Shown one piece after another: positions 17,087 to 27,455 of a stretch of 64,000 bases of DNA. The notes below the pieces were generated by a model, which worked only from the letters and a program-made list of their open reading frames with translations, had not been told where the DNA came from and searched no databases. The stretch covers positions 1 to 64,000 of the forward strand of contig CAWAIM010000031.1 of the NCBI GenBank assembly GCA_963781895.1, read 5' to 3'. Origin of the DNA: Roseiarcus sp963781895. Its GTDB lineage: Bacteria; Pseudomonadota; Alphaproteobacteria; Rhizobiales; Beijerinckiaceae. How positions within the stretch are numbered: the first letter of the stretch is position 1; every line of letters begins with the position of its first letter. The translations under genes were made by a program, and so were the position numbers.

Positions 17087-18842
17087 GTGGACGTGGGCGA
17101 GTGGCTGAAGGGTCTCGGCCTCGACCAATACGAAGCGACTTTTCGCGCCCACGAAATCGACGCCGACGTCCTCACCGACCTCACCGAAGCGGACCTCGAG
17201 AAAATCGGCCTTCCGCTCGGGGCGCGCAAGCGCCTGATGAAGGCGATCGCCGGCCTCGCCGCGAACGCGCCGCCGCCGCAGGGAAAACTCGCGCCGGCTC
17301 CCGAACCGTCCGGACGAGCGAAGTCGCCGCAAGCGGATTTCGCCGAGCGCCGCCCGATCACGGTGATGTTTTGCGATCTCGTCGGCTCGACGGGCCTGGC
17401 GGCGCGGCTCGACGCCGAGGATTGGCGCAATCTCGTCAACGCCTATCTCGACCAGGCCTCCGCGGCGGTGACGGGCTTGAGCGGCCACGTGCTGAAGAAG
17501 CTCGGCGACGGGCTGATGGCGCTGTTCGGCTATCCGCAGGCGCAGGAGAACGACGCCGAGCGGGCCGTGCGGGCGGCGCTCGCGATCCAGCGGGCGCTGG
17601 CCGAGCTCAACGCCAGGAACGCCCGGTCCGGCCTGCCCGAGCTTTCCGCCCGCATCGGCCTCGAATCCGGTTCCGTCGTCGTCGACGCGACCGGCGAAGT
17701 GTTCGGCGAGGCGCCGAATGTCGCGGCGCGCGTGCAGGCCGCCGCCGAGCCGGGGACCGTGCTGGTCACCGCGACCGTGCAGCGGCAGACGGCCGGGCTG
17801 TTCGTCGCCGAAGACAAGGGCGCGCATGACCTCAAGGGCGTGGCCAAGCCGGTGACGCTCTATCGCATCGTGCGGGCGAGCGGCGGCGGCCGGCGCGGCG
17901 GCGCCCGCGCGCTGACCCCGTTCGTCGGCCGGGAGGACGAGCTTGCGCTCATGATGCGGCGCTGGGAGCGGGCGCAAGGCCGGCGAGGGCCAGTTCGTCC
18001 AGATCGTCGGCGAGCCGGGCCTGGGCAAGTCGCGGCTCATGGACGAGTTCCATGCCCGGCTCGGCGAGACGCCGCACAGCTGGGTCGAATGGTCGTCGTC
18101 GCAGCTCCTGCAGAACACGCCGCTGCACCCGATCGCCGAATGGGGGCGAATTCGTTTCGGCGGCCCGGAAGTCGCGCCGGAACGGCGCCTCGCCGAGCTC
18201 GAAGCCGCGCTCGCGCAGGTGAAGCTCGACGCGGGGGAGCTTGCGCCTCTGCTCGCGCCTTTGCTCGAAATCCCCGTGTCCGAGGACCGCGCGCCGAAGC
18301 TCGCGCCGGAGGAGCTGAGGCGCCGCCAGCTCGCGGCGCTGGTCGGGTGGCTTCTCGCCGGGGCGCGCGCACAGCCGGTCGTGCTCGCGTTCGAGGATCT
18401 GCACTGGGCGGACCCGACCTCGCTCGATCTGATGAAGACGCTGGCCGAGCGCGGCGCGGCGGCGCCCCTGTTCATCGTCGCCACCACGCGCCCGGAGTTC
18501 CGCGCGCCATGGGCGACGCGCTCCCATCACGGAATGGTGTCTCTGGTCCCGCTCGACCGCGCGCAGATCCGCGAGATGGTGGGGACGATCGCCGAGCGTC
18601 ACGCGCTGTCGCGAGAGGCGGTCGAGGGGGTCGCCAACCGCACCGGCGGCGTGCCGCTGTTCGTCGAGGAGGTGACGCGGCTCTTGCTCGAGGGCGGGGC
18701 TCAGACGATTCCGCCGACCCTGCAGCAGTCGCTCGCCGCGCGGCTCGACCGGCTGGGAGAGGCGCGCGAGGTCGCGCAGATCGGCGCGGTGCTGGGGCGC
18801 GAATTCTCTTACGCGCTGCTGCACGCGGTCGCCGCGGGTCGA

Positions 18843-19068
18843 TGACCGCGGCTCGCCCCCTCCACCGCGCCATGGCCCGTCGAATGACGGGCGTCTTTCG
18901 ACGCCCTATGCCGCGGTCCTCCCTCGCTTCGCTCGGGACAGGCTCTCCCCCGCTCCGCGGGGGAGGATACGTCAAACGGCGCCGCCTCTTTCCTCCCCCG
19001 CATCGCGGGGGAGGGGGACCATGCGAAGCATGGTGGAGGGGGCGTGTCCCCGCTCGGTGACCGCGGCT
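18843..19068. repeat. Palindromic MITE/REP-like insertion with 11-bp flanking direct repeats
   Basis: TGACCGCGGCT occurs at 18843-18853 and again at 19058-19068, bracketing about 200 bases. The insert begins CGCCCCCTCCACC (18854-18866), and its complement GGTGGAGGGGGCG is at 19032-19044. The interior has further hairpins around CCGCGGGGGAGG and CCCCGCATCGCGGGGGAGG. No gene fits inside. It resembles the short GC-palindrome repeats scattered in many alphaproteobacterial genomes, here landed inside a coding sequence. Confidence 0.65.
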
Positions 19069-20371
19069 ACAGCGACCCCGCCCTGCAATCCGCCCTCGAA
19101 CGTCTCGCCGACGCCGATCTCCTGTTCGTCGAGGGCGCGCCTCCGCCCGGCGACCTACCGTTTCAAGCACGCGCTGATCCAGGACGCGGCCTACGACAGC
19201 CTGCTGAGAAGCCGCCGTCAGGCGCTGCATCGGCGCGCGGCGGAGGCGTTGCGTGACGCGAACGCCGAGCCGGAGGCGATCGCCCATCACTTCACCGAGG
19301 CAGGCCTCGACGATCTCGCGATCGAATGGTGGGGCAAGGCGGGCGACCAGGCGCTTGCGCCGCTCGGCCTTCCAGGAGGCGATCGCCCATCTCGGCAAGG
19401 CGATCGCCATGGCGGACAGGGCGGGCGGCAGTGACAGCGGCGAGCGACTCCGGAAGTCAGCGACTGAGATTGCAAGCCGACTACGGCAAGCGCTGATCGT
19501 GGTCAAAAGGCTTCGCTGCCGATGGAAACGACGGAAGCGTTTGCTCGCGTAGCACGAACTGGCTCAAGTCGGAGCAAGGACGCGCCCGAGCGACTTGAGC
19601 CGCCGACTAGCGGACTGTGAACAGAAGCTTCATGACGGGGCGAGCATGCGCGCAGCGCGAACGAGCGGCCAAGTCGCTTCTTGCAGGCAAGCCGAGGAGG
19701 CGAAAGACACCAAATCGCCGAGGCTGGCCGCACGGCGCAATGCTCGGCACCACATACGCTTCTCCAGGGTGACCTTAAGGCGGCGCAGAGCCAACTCGAA
19801 CGTGCGCTCGACGCTAGTTCGAGCCGAGCGCGCGGACGACGTATGGCCTTCGCTTCGGCAAGATCCGCGAGTGACACGGCCGCGTGGCTTGGCGCTGGCG
19901 AGCTGGCATCTCGGCGAGGTCGATCGGGCGCGGGCGCTCGTCGATCGAGCGATCGCGTCGCGGACGAAACGGGCAACACCGCATGATCGCCCACGCGCGA
20001 CTTATTGAGGCTATGATAGAAATTCGTCGTGACGATGCGGCGGCGGCGCTTCGCGCTGCGGATATTGCCTATGGGCTCGCGTCGGCAGCATGACATGGCT
20101 TTGTATCGTCGCTATGAGCGAGTTCGTCGCCAACTGGGCGCGCGGCCGGTTGTTCGATCCCATGAGTGCGTCCGGCGCTTTGCGGAAGGTGCTGAGCGCA
20201 CTTGCTTGAAAACAGCAATAGGATCATCGCGCCCTTGGCGCACGGTTTGCTCGCGGAACTCGAAGCTGAGGGTGGACGGTGTCGATCGCGCCCTGACCCG
20301 GATTGACCAAGGCTTGGCGATAGGCGAGCGAGACAGGCGAGCGTTTTACAGACCCGTACCTCCACCGCCTT

Positions 20372-20633
20372 CGCGGCGAAATCCTGCTGAAGCGCGATCC
20401 GGCAAACCCCGCGCCCGCCGAGGAAGCCTTCCAGACCGCCATCGCCATCGCGAAGCGGCAAGGCGCGCGCAGCTTCGACCTGCTCGCCTCCCTTTCGCTC
20501 GCCAAGCTTTACCAATCGACCGCCCGCCCCGTCGACGCCCACGCCGTCCTCGCGCCCGCGCTCGAAGGCTTTGCGCCGACGCCGGAAATGCCGGAGATCG
20601 CGGAGGCGCAGGCGCTGCTGGCGGCGCTGGCGG
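20372..20633 (+). repeat. TPR-region duplication, copy 1
   Basis: About 262 bases near-identical to 21568-21828, both encoding RGEILLKRDPANPAPAEEAF to APTPEMPEIAEAQALLAALA. The spacing of the copies is about 1,196 bases. Confidence 0.85.
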
Positions 20634-20640
20634 AAACGGA

Positions 20641-21836
20641 CGCGGTCAAGGTCGAGGCGGCGCAGCGGCGGCGACTGACGCAGTCTGCAGGTGGCCTACG
20701 GCAACGCGCTCATCGCCGCGCGCGGCTTCGGCGCGCCGGAAACGACCGAGGCTTTCGCCAGAGCCAGCGCGTCGGCGACCGGCGACAAGGACGCGCCGGA
20801 GCGGCTGGCGGCCGACTACGGTCTGTGGGCCGGCAACTTCGTGCGCGGCGAGCTGTCGGCGATGAGGGCCCACGCTGCGGCCTTCCTCGGCGACGTCGAG
20901 GCGAGACCCGATTCGCCCGAGGCCGGCGTCGCTCATCGCGCGGTCGGAATCACGCATTGGTTCGCCGGAGAGTACCGCGAAGCGCGGGATCATCTTGAAC
21001 GGGCTCTCGCCTTGTTCCAACCCGGCGCGACGACGATTTGGCCTTTCGCTTCGGACCGGACCCCGGCGTCCTGGCGATGCATTACCTCGCGCTCACGTTG
21101 TGGCCGCTGGGCGACATCGGACGCGCGGTTTCCCTCGTCGGCCGCGCTGCAGGCGCGGATCGCGAACCTCACCCATGTCGGCACGCTCGCGCCTGGAAGA
21201 ATGCACGCGGCCATGTTCGAACTGATGCGCGGCGACCGCGCGCGCGTCGCGCCGAACGCCTTCGAACTCGCCCGCCTCGCGCGCGAGCATGATCTGAACC
21301 ATGTTTCGCGCGTTCGGCGTGTTTCTCGAGGGTTGGGCGACCGCTGCAAGCGGCGCGAGCGGCAGCGGGCTCGAGGACATGCGCCGCGGCGTCGAGCTGC
21401 TGCGCGAGCAGAACGTTCTGATGTTCGACGGGCTATTGAAGATCGCGCTGGCCGAGGCCGAAGCCCGGGCGGGCGATCCCGACCGCGCCGTCGCGATCCT
21501 CGATGAAGCGCTGGCGACGTCCGACCGCACCGGCTATCGCGCGTTCGAAGCGGAACTGCATCGGGCGCGCGGCGAAATCCTGCTGAAGCGCGATCCCGCC
21601 AACCCCGCGCCGGCGGAAGAAGCGTTCCAGACCGCCATCGCCGTCGCGAAGCGGCAGGGCACGCGCAGCTTCGAACTGCGCGCCGCGCTCTCGCTCGCCA
21701 AGCTCTACCAATCGACCGGCCGCCCCGCCGACGCCCACGCCGTCCTCGCGCCCGCGCTCGAAGGCTTTGCGCCGACGCCGGAAATGCCGGAGATCGCCGA
21801 GGCTGAGGCGCTGCTGGCGGCGCTGGCGCGAGCGTG
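20641..21836 (+). pseudogene. Second partial copy of the ATPase-TPR gene (C-terminal part)
   Basis: Immediately after the end of copy 1 the sequence re-enters the middle of the same protein type (VAYGNALIAARGFGAPETTEAF, FVRGELSAMRAHAAAFLGD, FAGEYREARDHLERALALFQ) and runs, with further frame changes near 21030-21300, to a complete C-terminus and the TGA at 21834-21836. The last clean frame (from 21301) encodes 178 residues of TPR helices. The arrangement suggests two tandem paralogues that recombined, leaving copy 2 without its SAM, cyclase and ATPase parts. Non-functional as it stands. Confidence 0.75.
21568..21828 (+). repeat. TPR-region duplication, copy 2
   Basis: Pairs with 20372-20633. 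Confidence 0.85.
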
Positions 21837-21855
21837 ACGGGATTGGCGATCCCGC

Positions 21856-24127
21856 CTACAGCGTCCCGAGCAGCGCGTTGAGGCCGCGCTTGTCGCGCTG
21901 TCCGGTCCGGCCGCCGCCGGGGTTGGGGATCGAAGCGGGCGGAATCGGCGCGGAGCCGGCGGCCGGGGCCGGCGCGCCGCGCGGGGCGGGAGCGGGCGGC
22001 GGCGCGAAATTGACCGGCGCCGAGGACGACACCGGCGCCGATGACGTCACGGGCGCAAGGCCGCCCCGGCCGCCCGAGCGCGGCGCCGGCGCCTGCGCGC
22101 CGTTCAGATCGAGCGGCGGCAGCAGCGGGGCGAAGGGGTTCGGCGCCTCGGCGCTGCGCCACGTCCCGAGCGGCAGGCCGGCGACCGGCACGCCCTGGTG
22201 CGCCGCCTTCATGAACCGGCTCCAGATCTCCACCGGCAGATTGCCGCCGGAGACTTTCCGGGTCGGGCTTGCGTCGTCGTTGCCGAGCCAGACCGCGGCG
22301 ATGAGATAGCTGGTGTAGCCGACGAACCAGGCGTCGCGCCAATCCTGGCTGGTGCCGGTCTTGCCGGCGGCCTGCCAGCCCGGCAATTCCGCCTTGCGGG
22401 CGGTGCCGGTCAGCAGCGTCTCCTCCATCATCTGGTTCATCATCGCCACATATTGCGGATCGATGACGCGGCCGAAACTGGCGTTGCGCCGGACATAGAG
22501 CTGCTTGCCGCCCGCGGTGCGCACGCGTGCGATCACATGCGGCTGCACGCCGACGCCGCCGTTGGCGAACGCGGCGTAGGCCGTGACCATCTCGAGCGGC
22601 GTCACCTCGGACGAGCCGAGCGCGATCGAGGGGACGGGGTCGAGCTCGGAGGCGATGCCGAGCCGATGCGCGACCGCGACCACCGCCTTCGGCCCGACCT
22701 CGAGACCGAGCCTGACCGCGACGGTGTTGAGCGACAGCGACAGCGCCTTGGTCAGCGTGACGGGACCGAAATATTCGCGGCTGTAGTTCTCCGGCTTCCA
22801 GCCCTTGACCGAAATCGGCGCGTCCTCGCGCACGGTGTCCGGGGTCAGGCCCTTCTCCAGCGCCGCCAGATAGACGAACGGCTTGAACGAGGAGCCCGGC
22901 TGGCGCTTGGCGGAGACGGCGCGGTTGAACTGGCTGTCGGCGTAGTTCCGGCCGCCGATCATCGCCTTGACCGCGCCGCTGGGGTCGATCGCGACCAGCG
23001 CGCCCTGTCCGACGCCGAACCTGGCGCCCTTGGCGGCGAGCTCGTCGGTCAGCGCCCGCTCGGCCTCGTTCTGCATCTTGAGGTCGATCGTGGTCGTCAC
23101 CACGATGTCCTGGTCGATCGCGCCGATCGTATCGTCGAGCGCGTCCATGACGTAGTCGGCCACGTAATTGATCGAGCCCGCGGTGGTGTCGCGCCGCACC
23201 TGCGCCGGGTTGGCGAGCGCGAGCTTGGCCATCGCCTCGGTGATGTGGCCCTGCTCGGCCATCGCCGCGATGACCTGAGCGGCGCGCTCGTTGGCCCCGG
23301 CGAGGTTGTGATTGGGCGCGAGCCTGGTCGGCGACTTCATCAGCCCGGCGAGCAGCGCCGCCTCCGACAGCGTGACGTAGCGGGCGCTCTTGCCGAAGTA
23401 TTTCTGCGCCGCGGCCTCGACGCCATAGGCCCCGGAGCCGAAGTATACGCGGTTGAGATAGAGCTCGAGGATCTGATCCTTGGAATATCTGCGCTCGAGC
23501 CACAGGGCCAGGATCGCCTCCTGGATCTTGCGCGAGAGCGTGCGCTCCTGGGTCAGGAACAGGTTCTTGGCCAGCTGCTGGGTAATCGTCGAGCCGCCCT
23601 CGATCGCGCCCTTGCCGGTGACGTCGCGCAGGATCGCGCGCGAAACGCCGACCGGATCGATGCCGAGATGCGAATAGAAGCGCCGGTCCTCGATCGCGAC
23701 GAACGCCTTGGGCAGATAGGGCGGCAGGTCGATGAGCCTGACCGCCGCGCCGCCGGTGTCGCCGCGGTTGGCGATCAGCGAGCCGTCGTCCGCCAGGATG
23801 GCGATGTTGGGCGGGCGTCTGGGCACCGCGAGCTGGTCGATCGGCGGCAGCTGGCTGGCGTAATAGGCGATAAGCCCGGCCAATCCGATGACGCCCCAGA
23901 CGCCGAGCACGAAAGTCCAGTAGACGAACGCTCCCGAGCCCCGAGCGGCTCCGCCTGCTTTTGCCGGCGGCGCGGCGGGCCGATTTCGTCGAGGCCTTCT
24001 TGGACTTGCGGCTCGAGGGCGGGCGGTCGGCGGGGTCGGCGCGCAGATCGAAGCGGGCGCTCTGGTCCCGCCGGTCGAGGCGCGGCTCGATCCGCGTCCG
24101 GTTTCTCTTGCCGCCTCGGCCGAACAT
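21856..24127 (-). CDS. mrcA: Penicillin-binding protein 1A, frameshifted near 23940
   Basis: Class A PBP of about 750 residues. The cytoplasmic N-terminus starts at the ATG at 24127 (MFGRGGKRNRTRIEPRLDRR) in one frame. Near 23940, within a run of G/C, the sense passes to the frame that carries SGAFVYWTFVLGVWGVIGL (membrane anchor) and the rest. GT51 motifs are AIEDRRFYSHLGIDP and GGSTITQQLAKNLFL; transpeptidase motifs are QPGSSFKPF, SLSLNTVAV and GKTGTSQDWRDAWFVG. The C-terminus is a long Pro/Ala-rich tail. The catalytic domains are intact and the break falls in low-complexity sequence, so an indel error is likely for this normally important gene. Divergent from dnaN. Confidence 0.9.
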
Positions 24128-24375
24128 CAATGATCCCGCTCCCGGGCGGCGCCCCCTTAGGCGCCTGGGGTGAAACGCGCCCCGCCGGGAGGAGCACCTT
24201 AAAGGCGGGCGATTTAAGGGCCGGTAAAGCTTTCGCCAAATTTGACCGAAACGTGAAAATCCGGGAGGAAACGTCCGATCGGCGCCCGCGCCCTTGCGCT
24301 GGGGCGCCCGCCTTGGCAAAGTCCGCGCCCCCGATCGAGGGCTCGTCGGGCGTCGAGATTGCCGGGATTCATGCG

Positions 24376-25494
24376 ATGAAGGTCACCGTCGAGCGTTCGG
24401 TCCTGCTCAAGGCTCTCGGGCACGTGCATCGCATCGTCGAGAAGCGCAACACCATTCCGATTCTCGCCAACGTGCTGATCGAAGCCGCCGACGGCAGGCT
24501 GGCGCTGAAAAGCACCGACCTCGATCTGGAGGCGAGCGAATCGGTGGCCGCCGACGTCGCCCAGGCGGGCGCGACCACCGTGCCGGCGCATGTGATCTAC
24601 GACATCGTGCGCAAGCTGGCGGAAGGCGCGCAGGCGAGCCTCGAATCCGTGGGCGAGACGGGGCAGCTTCTGCTGCGCTCGGGCCGCTCGCGCTTCTACC
24701 TTCAGGCTCTGCCGGCTTCCGATTTCCCCGACCTGACCTCGGGCGAGTTCTCCCACAGCTTCACGCTGCCGGCGGTGGAGCTGAAGCGGCTGATCGACAA
24801 CACCCAGTTCGCCATCTCGACCGAGGAGACGCGCTACTATCTCAACGGCATTTTCCTGCACACGGTCGATGTCGGCGGGACGACGATGCTGCGCGCGGTC
24901 GCCACCGACGGCCACCGTCTGGCGCGCGTCGAAACGCCGGCGCCCGAGGGCTCGGTCGGCATGCCCGGCGTGATCGCGCCGCGCAAGGCGGTCAACGAAG
25001 TGCTGAAGCTGCTGGAGGACATGACGCAGGACGTCCGGATCGAGATCTCGACCGCCAAGGCGCGCTTTCGCTTCGGCGACGTCGTTCTGACGACCAAGCT
25101 GATCGACGGCACGTTCCCGGACTACCAGCGCGTCATCCCGACCGGCAACGACAAGCGGCTCGTCGTCGACAAGGACCCGTTCGAGAAGGCGGTCGACCGG
25201 GTGTCGACGCTGTCCTCGGAGCGCGGCCGCGCGATCAAGCTGGCCATCGCCGACGGCAAGATGACGCTGTCGGTCAACAACCCCGATTCGGGCTCGGCGA
25301 GCGAGGAGATCGAGGTCGATTACGACTCGGCCCCGATCGACATCGGGTTCAACGCCCGCTATCTGCTCGATATCGTCGGGCAGCTGTCGAGCGACACGGC
25401 GCTCATCCGTCTCGCCGATCCCGGTTCGCCGACCCTGATCCAGGACCGCGACGGCGCCTCGGCGCTCTACGTGCTGATGCCGCTGAGGGTTTGA
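24376..25494 (+). CDS. dnaN: DNA polymerase III beta subunit (sliding clamp)
   Basis: 372 residues from the ATG at 24376, the standard clamp length with three repeated domains. Recognisable segments are KALGHVHRIVEKRNTIPILA, the central STEETRYYLNGIFLH and VATDGHRLARVETPAP, and the C-terminal NARYLLDIVGQL and SALYVLMPLRV that form the partner-binding pocket region. The frame is open upstream, but homologues start here. dnaA and recF are not adjacent in this window; the gene stands divergent to mrcA. Confidence 0.97.
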   Translation: MKVTVERSVLLKALGHVHRIVEKRNTIPILANVLIEAADGRLALKSTDLDLEASESVAADVAQAGATTVPAHVIYDIVRKLAEGAQASLESVGETGQLLLRSGRSRFYLQALPASDFPDLTSGEFSHSFTLPAVELKRLIDNTQFAISTEETRYYLNGIFLHTVDVGGTTMLRAVATDGHRLARVETPAPEGSVGMPGVIAPRKAVNEVLKLLEDMTQDVRIEISTAKARFRFGDVVLTTKLIDGTFPDYQRVIPTGNDKRLVVDKDPFEKAVDRVSTLSSERGRAIKLAIADGKMTLSVNNPDSGSASEEIEVDYDSAPIDIGFNARYLLDIVGQLSSDTALIRLADPGSPTLIQDRDGASALYVLMPLRV

Positions 25495-25557
25495 GCGCGG
25501 GGCGCGCGCTGCCGGCAGGGACAGCCGCGCCCGAGCATTGACGAACGCGAGCGGAAC

Positions 25558-26544
25558 TTGACTCGAAGACTCCTCGTTCTGCTGGCGCTCGCCGCGATCA
25601 TCGTCGTCGTCGGCTGGGTGCTGCTTCGCCCGCGCCCGCCTCGACCTGTCGCATGGCAGGGCTACGCCGAGGCGGATTTCGTCAAGGTCGGGCCGACGCA
25701 ACAGGGCCTCATCACCGACGTCCGCGTCCAGCGCGGCGATCGGGTCGTCAAAGGGCAGCCGCTGTTCGAGCAGGACGACGCCGACGACCGGGCCGCGGTC
25801 GATCAGGCGCGCCGGCTGCTGCAGCAGGCGCAGGACCAGCTCGCCAACCTCAAGTCGCCGGCCAAACCGACCGAGATCTCCCAGGCTCAAGCGAATCTCG
25901 GCGACGCCGAGGCGGCGCGCGACCGGGCGCAGGAGGATCTGCGGCGCAGCGCCACGCTCTTGCAGTCGGGTTCGGTGACCCAGAAGCTCGTCGACCAGCA
26001 AGAAACCGACCTGCGCTCGGCGCAGGCCAAGGTCGCGGCCGCGACGGCCGCGCTCGCCACGGCTCAGGGACCGTTCGGCCGGCCGGCTGAAATCGAGGCG
26101 CAGACGTCGTTGGTCGATTCGCTTCAGGCCGCGCTCAAACGGGCGCAGTGGCGCCTCGCCCAACGCTCGGTCGTCTCGCCGGTCAGCGGCGTCGTCGCCG
26201 ACGTTGTCGCATTGCCGGGCGAAACGCTGGCCGCGGGCGCGCCGGTGGTTTCGCTGCTGCCGCCGGAAAACATCTTCGTGCGCTTTTTCATTCCCGAGCC
26301 CGAGCTCGCGCGCGCCCATGTCGGCGACAAAGTCTCGTTCCTGTGCGACAATTGTCCCGAAGGCCTCAATGGCGCGATCTCCTTCATCGCGCCGCAGGCG
26401 GAATACACGCCCCCTTTCATCTACTCGGAACAGACCCGCGCCAAATTCGTCTTCCTCGCCGAGGCGCGTCCGCCCAAGACGCAGGCCGCGCTTCTCAATC
26501 CCGGCCAGCCGGTGACGGTGCGACCGCAAGCCGACCAAAAATGA
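25558..26544 (+). CDS. HlyD-family membrane fusion protein of an ABC exporter
   Basis: 328 residues from a TTG at 25558. One N-terminal membrane helix (LLVLLALAAIIVVVGWVLL) is followed by a biotinyl-lipoyl-like strand (VKVGPTQQGLITDVRVQRGD), a long coiled coil rich in Ala/Gln (residues 85-190) and a beta-barrel part (SPVSGVVADVVALPGETLAA). It resembles YbhG and EmrA-like adaptors that link inner-membrane exporters to an outer-membrane channel. It overlaps the next gene by 4 bp (ATGA), marking an operon with the ATPase and permease. No TolC-type gene is visible here. Confidence 0.88.
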   Translation: MTRRLLVLLALAAIIVVVGWVLLRPRPPRPVAWQGYAEADFVKVGPTQQGLITDVRVQRGDRVVKGQPLFEQDDADDRAAVDQARRLLQQAQDQLANLKSPAKPTEISQAQANLGDAEAARDRAQEDLRRSATLLQSGSVTQKLVDQQETDLRSAQAKVAAATAALATAQGPFGRPAEIEAQTSLVDSLQAALKRAQWRLAQRSVVSPVSGVVADVVALPGETLAAGAPVVSLLPPENIFVRFFIPEPELARAHVGDKVSFLCDNCPEGLNGAISFIAPQAEYTPPFIYSEQTRAKFVFLAEARPPKTQAALLNPGQPVTVRPQADQK

Positions 26545-27455
26545 GTCAATACGTCATCGACGTCCGAGACCTGCGCAAGAGTTTCGGCGACCTGAAAGTC
26601 GTCGAGGGCCTGAGTCTGCAAGTCGCCGAAGGCGAGATTTGCGGGTTCCTCGGGGCCAACGGCAGCGGCAAGACGACCACCATCCGCATGCTGTGCGGTC
26701 TGCTCAAACCAGACGGCGGCTCGGGGCGATGTCTCGGCTACGACATCATCCGGCAGCCGCACGAGATTCGCCGCCAGGTCGGCTACATGACGCAGCGTTT
26801 CAGTCTCTACGAAGACCTGACCGTGTTCGAGAATCTCGATTTCGTCGCGCGCGTCTACGAGATGGCCAACCGGCGCGAGGCGGTCAAGGCGATCCTGGAG
26901 CGCATGGGGCTCGACAACCGCCGCGACCAGTTGGCCGGCCAACTGTCGGGCGGCTGGAAGCAGCGTCTCGCGCTCGCCGCCTGCGTCCTGCATCAGCCCA
27001 GGCTGCTGCTGCTCGACGAGCCGACCGCGGGCGTCGACGCCAGGGCGCGGCGCGAGTTCTGGGACCTCATTCACGACATGGCGGTCGACGGGCTGACGAC
27101 GCTGGTCTCGACCCACTACATGGACGAGGCCGAGCGCTGCAAGCGCATCGTCTATCTCGCGCAGGGGCGCATCGTCGTGCAGGGCGGGGCGGCGGCCGTG
27201 GTCGAGCAGTCCGGTCTCGTCGCCTTCGAGGGGACCGGCGAGGACGTCGACCGCGCCGCGGTTGCGCTGCGCCATACGCCGGGCGTCGAGGCCGCCGCGG
27301 TGTTCGGCCGCGCGCTGCGCGTCGCGAGCCTCGATCGCGAGGCGCTGGAGCGCGCGATCGAGGCCAAGGGGGGCGGCCTCGTTTGGCGGCAGGTCGAGCC
27401 ACGGCTGGACGACGTGTTCATCCATATGCTGAGCGTGCAGGAGGCGCCGAAATGA
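26541..27455 (+). CDS. ABC-2 type exporter ATPase
   Basis: 304 residues. Walker A is GANGSGKTTT, the signature is LSGGWKQRLALA, Walker B is LLLLDEPTAGVDARAR, and the switch histidine lies in STHYMDEAE. The C-terminal part after residue 215 is the accessory domain typical of multidrug/lipid ABC-2 exporters of the YbhF/CcmA type. It is single here, whereas YbhF has two fused NBDs. It overlaps both neighbours by 4 bp, so the three gene products are made together. Confidence 0.93.
   Translation: MSQYVIDVRDLRKSFGDLKVVEGLSLQVAEGEICGFLGANGSGKTTTIRMLCGLLKPDGGSGRCLGYDIIRQPHEIRRQVGYMTQRFSLYEDLTVFENLDFVARVYEMANRREAVKAILERMGLDNRRDQLAGQLSGGWKQRLALAACVLHQPRLLLLDEPTAGVDARARREFWDLIHDMAVDGLTTLVSTHYMDEAERCKRIVYLAQGRIVVQGGAAAVVEQSGLVAFEGTGEDVDRAAVALRHTPGVEAAAVFGRALRVASLDREALERAIEAKGGGLVWRQVEPRLDDVFIHMLSVQEAPK

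Larger units (their letters stand above)
17087..20640 (+). pseudogene. Decayed SAM - class III nucleotidyl cyclase - AAA ATPase - TPR gene (copy 1)
   Basis: The start is a GTG at 17087 behind AAGGAGG. The first frame is intact for about 295 residues: a SAM domain (residues 1-60, WLKGLGLDQYEATFRAHEID), then a class III cyclase domain with FCDLVGSTGLA, KKLGDGLMALFG and NVAARVQAAAEPGT. Near 17980 the frame changes just before the ATPase domain (Walker A GEPGLGKSR, Walker B-like VVLAFEDLHWADP). A palindromic insertion at 18843-19068 interrupts it, and from there to 20640 TPR-region pieces surface in all three frames (RFKHALIQDAAYDSLL, GDLKAAQSQLERALD, SWHLGEVDRARALVDRAI). Some frame changes could be read errors, but stop codons and the insertion mean this is a real pseudogene. 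Intact relatives couple a cyclase domain to a STAND-type ATPase. Confidence 0.8.

Noticed and set aside
20990..24319. 1,109-codon open frame on the minus strand
   Set aside because: It is an alternative frame of PBP1A for most of its length. Only its first 60 or so codons from 24127 are used, as the true N-terminus before the frame change.
22198..24375. Long in-frame extension upstream of dnaN
   Set aside because: It is antisense to PBP1A, and homologous clamps begin at the ATG at 24376.
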